Shown: piece after piece, positions 33,425 through 43,239 of the stretch | Layout of the letters: every line of letters starts with the position of its first letter | Numbering within the stretch: position 1 is the first letter of the stretch | From: Paguma larvata | Lineage: Eukaryota > Chordata > Mammalia > Carnivora > Viverridae | NCBI GenBank assembly: GCA_030068075.1 | Contig: CM057828.1 | Coordinates: 109,908,699 to 109,972,698, forward strand | Length of the DNA: 64,000 bases | Reading direction: 5' to 3' | Position numbers and translations under genes: made by a program | The notes under the pieces: model-generated | Database searches by the model: none | The model's input: only the letters and a program-made list of their open reading frames with translations | What the model was told of the DNA's origin: nothing

Positions 33425-33554
33425 CAGGACGTACACTTCTTAAAGCTTGCCTCTATTCATGGGTCGAATCTCCGTGCCCAGAATGGTGCTTGGCCCAAAT
33501 ATCCTGACATCACTTAAATCCTACAGGGGGTCACTACTTAGGGATCAGAAATGT

Positions 33555-33973
33555 AACTGACGAGTGGATAAAGAAGATGTGGTCCATATATACAATGGAC
33601 TACTACATGGCAATGAGAAAAAATGAAATCTGGCCGAGTGTAGCAACATGGATGGAACTGGAGGGTATTATGTTAAGTGAAATAAGTCAGAAAAAGACAG
33701 ATACCATATGTTTCCACGAATAGGTGGACTTTGTGAGACTAAGCAAAAACCAGGGGGAGGGCTAGAGGGGAAAGGAAAAAAAGACACAGAGAGGGAGGGA
33801 GATAAAACATAAGAGACTCTCAAAGACTAAGAACAATCTGAGGGTGAGGGAGGTGAGGGAGGTGAGGGAGGGGGGAGAGGGGGTGACGGATATTAAAGAG
33901 GGCACGTGTTGGGATGAACACGTGGTGTTATATGTAAGCCAATTTGAAAATAAACTATAATAATAATAAAAAA
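33555..33973 (+). mobile_element. 5'-truncated younger L1 tail, second copy
   Basis: 'gaaatctggccgagtgtagc' (33626) and 'aacatggatggaactggagg' (33646), purine-rich 3' UTR, A-tail. An 8-base duplication, agaaatgt, at 33547-33554 and 33974-33981. Over most of its length it matches the L1 at 25346-26082, in the same orientation. Confidence 0.92.
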
Positions 33974-33981
33974 AGAAATGT

Positions 33982-34329
33982 GCTAAACATCAAAAGATTC
34001 TCTCTAAAAAGATGCTTTAAAAGCAACATCTAGTTTTGGATGTGAAGTGTGCCCCGTGCACCACTTGGGTACCACTTCCCACCTTTGGGCATCCCCAGCC
34101 CTTTATTCCAGCCATCGATTCAGGCCTCGAGCAGCTTCCTGTAGGTGCCTCATGGCCAGCCTCACACCTCTGCCGGACACCGCCATCGGCCCTGGAGCTG
34201 CTCTGAGCCACTCGGGGCCCGTGCGCTGACTTAAGCCTGAAACGCAGCCGAGTAAGTTTTCAGGGCAAACCTTCGACCTCCAAAGCGTAAGCCCTCATGG
34301 ATAAATGCTTTCCTTTCTTCCCCCAAGAT
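33982..34329. other. Unassigned sequence
   Basis: GC-richer 34040-34230 with short frames on both strands; plus-strand donor-like a|gtaagt at 34253. Not recognised. Confidence 0.35.
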
Positions 34330-34560
34330 GGGCAGTCCTGAGATGTCTTTCCTACAACTCAGGCAGGACAGAAAAGAAAGAGCCAGCAACCGTATGCCAG
34401 GAGCTGTGACTCATTCTTGTATTGGTTTTCCATCTCCTTCTGCTACATTCTTCATGTCCCTTACTCCCACTCTCTGGATCACGCTCTGCAATCAAGTGTT
34501 TGCACTCAAGCCTTTGTCTCAGGATCTGCCGTCTGAGAGACCCAGGCTAAGTCATTTTGA
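34330..34560 (+). repeat. Old interspersed repeat, class uncertain
   Basis: 'ttcttgtattggttttccat' (34413) and 'agcctttgtctcaggatctg' (34509) with 'agacccaggctaag' resemble the 3' end of an old LTR-like repeat. Name not recalled. Confidence 0.4.
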
Positions 34561-34571
34561 CATTATGGTTG

Positions 34572-34598
34572 TTGTTTTGTTTTGTTTTGTTTTGTTTC
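34572..34598. repeat. (TTTTG)n short pentanucleotide run
   Basis: Four to five TTTTG units. Confidence 0.9.
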
Positions 34599-34599
34599 T

Positions 34600-35329
34600 A
34601 CCAAATGGAGTGATAGTGTTTATCTATCTTCACACCCCCTTCCCCCACCCCTTCCCTCTTCTCACTGTGAGTATCTACGTCCAGCTATCTTGTGAGACGG
34701 TTAATAGGGTTACCTCTCTCCTTCCTTTGGGTATGGCGGGGCTTAGTGAGAGTGAGGAATCCTGGCCGCCTTTACTTCAGCCGCAGCAGGACCCAAGGTG
34801 AAGTTTGCCGTCCGCATCTGGCCGCTGGTCAGCAGCTTTGGCCCCGTGCTTTCGGCTGCTAACTTTAACCTGGCTCTGTTTAATTTTTCCAATCTGTATT
34901 TTTAACTTCCTCCTAAGTTTTTTTTTATTTGTTCATTTTATCTGGCTCTATTTATGGACTTGAGGAGTATAATAAGCAAAGATTAGTGTGTAGGACTTAA
35001 AAAAAAACAAAACAATCACAGGGCTCAAATGGCCCAGAGGCACATATGATACCCTTTACCATGTGACAAAGCTTTTAAAATGATAAGAAAATCATGAGTT
35101 TTGAAAGTAGCAGTGAAAAAACTTTATTGTCTTCATTTAGAGACCATTTATTGAATTTGTTTCATCACTAATAAGAAGTCTCTGGATTTGTGTCTGCCTC
35201 CTGCTGGGCCCCTGTCATATTGGTGCAGCTTTTCTGGGTGCAGCGGTCAGGGGCGTGCCAGGACATCACATCCACAGACACCAGGTTTCCCATCCTACCC
35301 CCCCACCAGAAGACAGAAGCGCAAAACCT
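34600..35329. other. Unassigned sequence
   Basis: No gene seen. Read on the minus strand, 35100-35170 has two AATAAA words (in 'caataaagttttttca' and 'tcaataaatggtctc') behind a 144-codon frame (35168-35602). That frame is antisense to ERVL-like sequence for most of its length, so it is not called a gene. Confidence 0.4.
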
Positions 35330-37190
35330 GAGGCGTGCATTCGAGTTCTGAAGCAGCATATTCCCACACTTGGAAAAACTGCTCCAACCAGAATACCACT
35401 CAGAGGTTAACAGCTTTGAGAAAGGACCAGAAAAGGCAAGAGTTCTGCTTTGGGTCTGGGTTGTGGCGCAAGCAGTCCTACCTCTCGGGCCATATAATCC
35501 CACAAGGCTTCTGGAGTTGGAGGCACAGTACTGGGAAAAGATGCCACGTGGAGTTATTGGCAAGCCCAAGGGGAAAATCACAGGCAGCAGAGAACTCTGC
35601 ACTTTCTAACAACAGTTATAACATGATGTAGGGACCCAGTAGAGACAGAGCCCCCAGCCATGGGGACACCCCCTGACCATGTGGCCAAACCAACCCATCG
35701 CGACTGGGCTCTGTCAGAACCACCACATCATATCATGGGGGGGGCCAAGGAACGATCCAGTGTAAGGCTGGACTGGTACCTCTGGAATTAAGCACAAGCA
35801 GGACCAGGGGACACAGCCAAGCTGACATGGGGGCTCCATGTCACCCACTGTTACTGGGCCAGCACTTCCCTGTCACATGTCTGGCCATGTGGAGGATCCT
35901 TTATGAGCAGTTGACTGAAGAGGAAGGAGCTCAAGCTTGCTTCATGGATGGGCTGGCTCTGCATGTGGGTGCAAACTGAAGACAGTGACTGCACTGTGGC
36001 CCCATTCAAGGGTAGTCTGGAATAACAGTGGTGAGGGAGAGCTTCACGTGGTGTCCCTGGTCGTTTGCTTTGGGTCGAAAGAGAAGTGGCCTGAGGTTAG
36101 ACTCGTGGACTGGAGCAACTGTCTTGACCAGATGGATAAGGGCCTAGAAGGAGAAAATGGGCAGATTGGCAACCAGGACGTCCAGAGGGGACATGTGGAT
36201 GGAACTGAGAGGGTGTCCCGTGGGAGAATCTTTGTACTGCGTGTTGGCACTCCAAGAGGGAGGCACTAAGCCTGCGAGGAGATGAAATGACTGACCAGTT
36301 AATGGCACCCAGCCTCTGTCATCAGCCACTTCTAGTATTGGCACTGGCACTATAGGCTCATTAGAAGAGCCGTGGTGGCAGGGGTAGAGGCTATGCATGG
36401 GCCCACTAGCCTGGACTCCCACTTACCAAAGTTTTTCTAGCTAATGCTGCTGCCAAATGGCTAACATTCCAGTAGCAGAGAGTGATACCAAGTTCCCAAT
36501 ATAGCACCATCCCTTAAGGAGACCAACCTGACACTCTGGCAGACTGCCTGTGTGGGACATCTTCCAACCTGGAAGAAACAGCAATTCATTTGAACATGAA
36601 TGGACGCATATTCTGGATATGGATTTATATTTTCCTGCTCTTAGGGCCTCAGCTAGCACCACCATCCAGGGCTTACACAGTGTGAAATCCGCCATCATGG
36701 AAACCGATGTAACATCACATCACACCAAAGAACACATTTTTTAGCATGACTCCACTGGTTCTATCTCATGCTATACATTTAGAAGCCGCCAGCCAGCCAG
36801 AGCATAGCATAGACAGACCTGTTGAAAGCTTAACTGGTGTGCCAGCTCAATGGCGATACTTCTTAAGATGGAGCACCATTCTTCAGGACTCAGAGTAGAC
36901 CCTAAATCAAAGACCTTTCAATGACCCTGTGTTCACAATGGGTAGAATGCACGAGTTCAGGAACCAAGGAGTAGAAGCAGAAGCAGTCCTTCTGATCATC
37001 ACTCCCAGTGACCTACTTGAAGAATTTTGGCTTTTTATCCTCACAAAATTGAGCTCTGTAAATTTCGAGATCGTGGTTCTAAAAGGGGGAATACGTCCCT
37101 TCAGGGATGAAGGATTGGTCTCACCACTAGGAAAGGCACCAAGGTCAGCAGAGATGCTTGTTTGAGAGTGAGGTACGTCTTTAGTGGATA
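35330..37190 (+). pseudogene. Fossil ERVL (class III endogenous retrovirus) pol, RT end-RNase H-integrase
   Basis: The order of recognisable segments is that of ERVL pol. RNase H-like text is at about 35900-36240, with broken frames carrying KEKWPEVRL and later WxD-like remnants. A His/Cys-type region follows at 36270-36500 ('tggtggcaggggtagaggct'). The integrase core is at 36560-36890 ('attctggatatggatttata', 'accatccagggcttacac'). The C-terminal part is at 36920-37170 ('gttcaggaaccaaggagtag', 'atcactcccagtgacctact'). Many frameshifts and stops split it into frames under 111 codons, so it is inactive. Old, shared-mammal type by degree of decay (inference). The left boundary is uncertain. Confidence 0.8.
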
Positions 37191-37735
37191 GCACGTGGGA
37201 GAAGATGAATATTAGTAGGCTCCCTGAAACCACCTATAGCATGAAGATCTATAATTTGTTGCACTAACCTTCCTCTATTAAGTTCCCGCTAGAAGCAGAA
37301 GCCCACTGGTATCTTAGAGGAGCTTTTCCCAGAACCTATGTGAAGAAGAAGATCCGAGTGCTGTAAAAGTTGGGCTGTGCACATTCCTATTCAGAAATGA
37401 AGGTCTTCTCCAGCTGCTGGGAGTTTTTCGAGAAGATGGTCCTTCCCCATCAGCCTGTGGGTTTTGCCTCATATAAGGAAGACTTCCTGGTCATCTGAAG
37501 ATCACACTGTCTTCCAGGGACATCCTGCATGGAATGACCACTCGCCCGAATTTGGGACAGCTCTCAAAGGCTTCCCCATGCTGACGTTTTCACCGAGACT
37601 GCATTACGTCTCGACTTCTCCCTCTGTTAATCCAACTTTCCCCCTCACGTCCCGGCTGATCCCGAGAGCACTCTCCAATAAACTGCTTCCTGGGAACACG
37701 ACCTATCACGGCCATTAAAACTTGGGTTATTACCG
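37191..37735 (+). repeat. 3' part of the ERVL remnant, possible LTR end
   Basis: Continues past pol without a new repeat start. 37560-37720 is C-rich, with AATAAA at 37677-37682 and 'ctgcttcctgggaacacgac' after it, as in the R/U5 of many mammalian LTRs. No matching 5' LTR was found, so the LTR call is tentative. Confidence 0.4.
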
Positions 37736-38686
37736 GATGAAATACTTTGTATTCAAAGACTGGCGAGGCCTGTGAAGGAAAAAACAGTTTGCTTATAAAA
37801 AGCAGTTGATTTTATTAAAGGCAGACTATAATTATGAGTCTCTTTTGCTAGTTGCCAATTGATTTTGATCAAATACACATATATGTAGCAGAGTGCTCTT
37901 TTTGTGAGAATTCCTAAGTACCCTCAACCTGGGCCTATCTCACTTCAGAGGCCAGATTTCCAACTCCAATTTCCGTTCTCTGTGGGATTTTAGCCATTTT
38001 GTAAGAGAGAATGCATTCTCACAGAGCTCAGTAGTTGCAGGCATTCCTCAGAGGTTTGATACACGCTCAGAAACTTCAGGAGAAATTGTGGATTCATAGA
38101 TTCATTTCTAGAGTCCTAAGGTCCTGTGCCTCCTTTGCACGCATGGTTTGTTTTTCAGCCTAATCAGTTCTTGAAACTAAACCACACCGATAAAGCAAAC
38201 GTTTAATAATTCACATATCTGCTGAGGTCCGCGTTCCATGGGCAACTGTAGGAACTTAAAAACATGATTCATTTTTATGAAACTCTATGAATCTTTTCCT
38301 GACTGATGAGTTTAGATTCACCCAATAGCAGCTCCCTCAAGCCCGTGGAGGTTTCGCGGTATGTCTCCAGCTCCTGCCTGTTTGCCCACGTGTCCATTGA
38401 ATGCCGGGACTCCTGGACGAATCATCGAAGTGAGTTTAGCTTCTTTGCCACTTTAGGTGCATGTCTTGTCACATCTTGCGAAACTTGGGGAACAGAACAA
38501 GGTGCTTCCTCCGAGTGTTTTCGTGACCAAAAGTTATTGATCTGAGGAAGTAGTACTGAAAGCCTCTTCAACAAGATTGCCCAACTTAGCACCCTAACTG
38601 TGCCAGATAGGATAAGCCTACACACCTCCTCCCCCCTGCAACGTCTGTACAGTCTATGCATCAAGTGTCAGGAAGGGGACAAGTAT
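37736..38686. other. Unassigned sequence
   Basis: No recognised repeat; short overlapping frames at 38306-38664 only. Confidence 0.4.
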
Positions 38687-38701
38687 AAAGAAAATGCACA
38701 T

Positions 38702-38932
38702 CGGGCGCCTGGGTGGCTGAATCAGTTAAGCAGCCAACTCTTGATTTCGGCTTGGGTCATGATTGATCTCACAGCTCTTGAGTTCAAGCCCCCACATCAG
38801 GCTCTGCGCTGACATATGGAGCCTGGTTAAGATTCTCTCTCTCCCTCTCTCTCTGCTGCTCCCCTGCTCATGCGCTTGTGCTCTCTCTCTCTCTCTCTCT
38901 CTCTCTCGAAATAAATAAACTAAAAAACAGAA
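38702..38932 (+). mobile_element. Carnivore SINE
   Basis: 'cgggcgcctgggtggctgaa' (38702) to a long CT run (38880-38908) and A-rich tail. Flanked by aaagaaaatgcaca (38688-38701) and aaaggaaaatgcaca after the tail, a near-perfect duplication. Confidence 0.95.
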
Positions 38933-38949
38933 AGGAAAATGCACACACA

Positions 38950-39964
38950 ATCATTTGCTGACACTCCTCATGTAATGAGCCCGAGTGGCCGCGTTCACAA
39001 GCAGATTCTTCTGATAAAGGATACAGTGGAAGCTGGGCACATATGTCCTTCTTTTGACTTAACATAAAGAGCTGACAACTTTTTCCCCTTTTTGTGCGAT
39101 CCTTTGGAGGCAAGTGAACTAGGTTTCCCATTTGCTGTCACACTTCTCAGACCTGTCACTGGAAGGGGCATACGGGCTAATTCATCGTGTGATGCAATTG
39201 CACGCGGTCCCAGGCGGGTCCCGTCTCCCCCTTTCCTCTCCTCCTTCCTGCCATCCCCAGCTCTGCCCTTCATGGTCCAGATGATCCCGTCAGCTCTAGA
39301 AGTCTCTGGTTAAAAGGAGTGTAAGCACAAGCCCCCTCATGCTTCCCAGCTTTGAAGCTTGGGCCCATGGGGCTGGGGGAGTGAGAGCGGCTCAGGGGGA
39401 CAAGGGGAGCAGGGCAGTTGGGGCGAGCGATTCAGCCCAGCTCGTGCGAGAGCCTGAGTCAGAGCTCCCATCTTTTGGGCCTGCGTGCTTTCTCAATTAG
39501 GTCAGGTCGTCTCCCTCCCGTGGACTTCCCAATTGATTTAGCCAGCGCCAGGGGAGTTGGTTTATGAGAATACTGAGCCCAGCGCCACCCCCCTCCCCGT
39601 TTCCCTCATCAATATGCATTTTGATCTCAAAATACTTGGAGCAGTACTTTTCCTCTTCCTTGCAAACACACTTGCACTTTCCCCTGGACTTTTCCACTGA
39701 AAAAGCTGCCATTGAATATAATGGTAAACTTTCTAGTATTGGCAGCGTTGTCGTCTTCAGCCCTGATTGGCCTGTTCAAGGGGCTATTGTGGTGGGGCTT
39801 CTCCCTCTCATCATGCCAGAGCTAGCTCCTCATATGTTCACACGCGATAAGGTGGCGTCCCCCTGATGAAGTTTCTGACTGGAATTGCAGGCTCCTCCCC
39901 ATTCGCAGATGCAAAAGAATCTTCCTCAGTTTCTTCAGGTATGCTCCGCGTTAGAGTCTAGAAT
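38950..39964. other. Unassigned sequence
   Basis: No repeat or gene recognised; GC-richer patch at 39330-39480 without CpG density. Confidence 0.4.
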
Positions 39965-40110
39965 GGCTCCCTGATGCCTACTGTGTATAAGCACCGTATG
40001 ATCAGGGACACGATCTTTCCATACCACCACCGTTGCCTTGACTGCTAGAACAGTGTGGGTTCAGGGCCGACCCTCAGACAGTCTTTGCTGGATAAGCGAG
40101 TCCCGCCCCG
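39965..40110 (+). repeat. L2 LINE 3' end
   Basis: 'gatcagggacacgatctttc' (40000), 'gactgctagaacagtgtggg' and 'agtctttgctggataagcga' fit the L2 terminus, worn. Confidence 0.55.
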
Positions 40111-40119
40111 GGCTTGGCC

Positions 40120-40300
40120 GGCATTCACTGACAGGCACCGTGCTAGGCTCTGAGCTCACGAGAGAACGATTGCCTCTTGCCTCTGGGCTGTGGATGTGGA
40201 GAAAGTGAAGAAACTGATGTTCAAACAGCATTTCAGTACAACATTGTTACGCGTCGTGAGGTGAGGGGTGGAGATCAGGGAAAGCGGTCCAGAGATGGCG
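40120..40300 (-). repeat. L2 LINE 3' end, antisense
   Basis: 'caggcaccgtgctaggctct' (40132) and 'gggctgtggatgtggagaaa' follow the reverse complement of L2. Arranged tail-to-tail with the L2 at 39965-40110. Confidence 0.6.
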
Positions 40301-41129
40301 TCTGTGCGGAGCCCGGAGGACGCTAGGAATTTACCAATCCATCTACACTCCTCAGGCTAACGGCGGGACCATTTGCCATCTGCTCCCCTTCCTGCCCTTA
40401 TCTTTTTAACCTAAGTTCTCCTTACTCCCCAGCCAGCCAGCCCTTCTGTTCTAGGGAACTAATCTGCTTTCTGTAACCCCCAAGGACTGGCTGGATGCTG
40501 GCTGGCCCCTTCCGTCCATGCTAGCCTTTCTCTGTGATAATGTGTGTTCATTACATCCCAAAAGGTCCTGCTCAAACCCAAGGGGTCTAGGGCAGCCTCC
40601 CCTAATGAATTCTCATCCGATCCCTTTATTTCCCTCTTACCCACAGCTTAAGCTTTTAGCTCCTACAGTCTGATTCTGAGAACAGATAAACCACGCCGGC
40701 ACCGAGCATGATTTGAATGTCTGTAGATAAAAATCACTCGAAGAATGGTGTCAGGATTTTCCTCATCCTGTTATAAAAGCAGGAAAGGCAGCGCCTGGTG
40801 CCTTGCACTTCCGTGCAGAAGTCAGCACAGCAGAAGGCGCCCTCCTCCATTGCCCAGAGACTCCTGGTCCTCTCCTGTCGAAACACAGTTCTCTATGTAA
40901 ATCTAGCGCTGTTTACAGACATGGATATTTGGGGGAGAAATCTGGAGGGGAAGCATATTAAAATGGGCTTTATAACCACTATCAAATTTTTATATTCAAC
41001 TCCCAGCTGAGTTATAGATTCTTTAGGAATTTTCCATCCTTGTATTCCTACAGGAGAGTAGTTAAGGAAATAAAGTTATAATAATAACTTTATAATTGTG
41101 CATAGTGCTTTACCATTCACATCTAAAGT
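40301..41129. other. Unassigned sequence
   Basis: Nothing recognised; short frames only. Confidence 0.4.
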
Positions 41130-41340
41130 AAACGTCACCTCCTCTGAGAAGCCATCCTGAGTCTCCATGACAGTCGCCCTCACCTTTCTTTGTGTTCCAA
41201 CACCTCTTGTCAAACCTCTAAGTGTGGCACCCTTGGCAAAGGGTTCAAATTGCATGCACATATTTTATGCATTAGTGCATAGCATATCGTGATTTGTGTT
41301 ATGTGCCTGACTCCTTAGCAGATAGATGTCTTCAAGGGTA
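41130..41340 (+). repeat. L2 LINE 3' region, cut by a SINE
   Basis: 'acgtcacctcctctgagaag' (41132) and 'atcctgagtctccatgacag' match L2 in sense. It ends where the SINE at 41349 was inserted. Confidence 0.65.
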
Positions 41341-41348
41341 GGGAGCTT

Positions 41349-41555
41349 GGGGCGCCTGGGTGGCACGGTCAGCTAAGCATCTGACTCTCGGTTTCGGCTC
41401 AGGTCATGAACTCATTGTTCGCGGGATCGAGCCCCACATCAGGCTCTGTGCTGACAGCATGGAGCTTGCTTGGGGTTCTCTCTCACCCTCTCTCTTTCTC
41501 TGGCCCTTCCCCACTCTCTCTCGTGTGCCTTCTCTCTCTCTAAAAAAAAAAAATG
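41349..41555 (+). mobile_element. Carnivore SINE
   Basis: 'ggggcgcctgggtggcacgg' to an 11-A tail. Perfect 8-base duplication, gggagctt, at 41341-41348 and 41556-41563. Confidence 0.96.
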
Positions 41556-41563
41556 GGGAGCTT

Positions 41564-43034
41564 AGCTTTTTCAGTCGCATACTTCTATGGTTTGGCTCAT
41601 GATAAAGGTCAACACACTAAAAATACCTCATAGATAAATGAGTGAATGAACGGATAATAGATAAATGAATGTTATTTCCGTATTAGGTATTTGATAAAGG
41701 CTTGTAATATTACTCTTTGATTGTGATAGAAGAAAGAAAACTAAAAGCACATACATCTGTCTAGTAACTGTGGAAAACATATTTGTGGGAGCAAGTTTGG
41801 GGTTGTAGATGAAATTAAGTCTCTAAATTTTCCTAAGAGTTCTTTTATTCCTAGAATAGATACTGAAGAATTAGTTGCATTCATTTCCACCAGCAATTCT
41901 GCAGAGTTGGGAAGTTGATTTAATTAAGTCCTGTCTTTCCCTAAGAGTTAGAAAAGAAAAGTGTTCCCAGAGTGGAAAAAATCATAGAACAAATAGTTAC
42001 CATGTAAATTATGGAGTATTAGGTGCTTCTCTGAGTATTTTCTCCTTCATGATTAAATGTTAATCTCTGAGTTATGCACTGTAATAATAGATCCAACTGA
42101 AAAAGTGTTTCTGGCACTAATGCATAAAATATGTGCATGCGATTTGAAGGCTGAAAAATGGCACATTCTTTGGGGGTGAATGAAGAATGGTCTGAAAGTT
42201 GCTGCCACTCTAGGGAACCAGAACGTGATTATCTACGACGTTAGCTGATTTTAAATACTGATTGCCAAACTGTTCAATAAAATATGAATACTTATTACGG
42301 CAATCCATATCGCATGCTACAGATCCTATTTCAGGGTGACGTGCACCTTCTTAAAGAAACATGTGCTAACTAGGTAATGTCACACATTATGAAGTGAATG
42401 GAAATTGAGACCGAAGTTCTCCTCTCTTATTGGTCGCTCAACTGGACTTTAACCTCTAGGAAAAGACTAAAACTATAAACAACACTCAGTCTCCATGGTA
42501 ACATGCATAAGAAGGTAATTATTTTTTCTTTACATTTTTAAATTTTAGAGTTTAATAGCGTATTATATGCATTGCCTCAGGCCCACAATTCCTGCAGTTG
42601 GTCATTAAGTATCAGGAAATGCCCTCTCTACCAGTCATTATTGCTTAAATAAAATGCCACTTACAAGCCTTTGGAACAAAAGAGCTACAGTGTCTGTTTA
42701 AGGCATACCTGGACTATTGTAGTGATTTGGCAATGAGTGCGAGAACCCCCAGAGCACCTGGCCCAGAAGCCAGGCTTGCGTCCCGAGAGCAGCATTCACA
42801 AGGAAGCCTTTTCAGTTATGGTTAATTAGACGCAAGAAACAGCTCCGTCCTTCAGGTGAACACGCCAGGAGAAAGGCCCCAAACCCATGTTCTCATGTCG
42901 TCAAACAGCTGCTGTAAGAATAATGTTGGAGCAAAGGGTTCTGGGTAAGTCCAGCATGTGTTAATTACATTGTATTGTGGAGAACAACTCTCTGCTGTAC
43001 CATGTTGGAAGTTTAGGTTTTAAACTATTTGGGT
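41564..43034. other. Repeat-free block, possible regulatory sequence
   Basis: About 1.4 kb with no recognised repeat and no coding frame. Rich in TAAT/ATTA words (for example 'ggttaattagacg', 42821). Includes 'ctccatggtaac' (42491-42502) next to 'atgcataa'. Confidence 0.3.
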
Positions 43035-43232
43035 TTGTTTTTAATGTGTATTCATTTTTGAGAGGGAGAGCGTGAACCAGGGAGGGGCAGAGCGAGAGGG
43101 GGGACGGAGGGTCCTAAGCGGGCTCTACGCTGACAGCAGCGAGTCCAACGGGGAGCTCAAACTCATGAACCGTGAGATAATGACCTGAGCTGAAGTCGGG
43201 CACTCAACAGACTGAACCACCCACGTGCTCCT
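43035..43232 (-). mobile_element. Carnivore SINE, older copy
   Basis: 'ttttaatgtgtattcatttt' (43040) to worn head 'gaaccacccacgtgctcc'. Substitutions throughout; target duplication only hinted at. Confidence 0.92.
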
Positions 43233-43239
43233 ATACTAT

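Noticed and set aside
35168..35602. 144-codon minus frame followed by AATAAA words, resembling a 3' terminal exon
   Set aside because: Most of it is antisense to ERVL-like pol text. The AATAAA words are common in AT-rich DNA. Kept only as a note.
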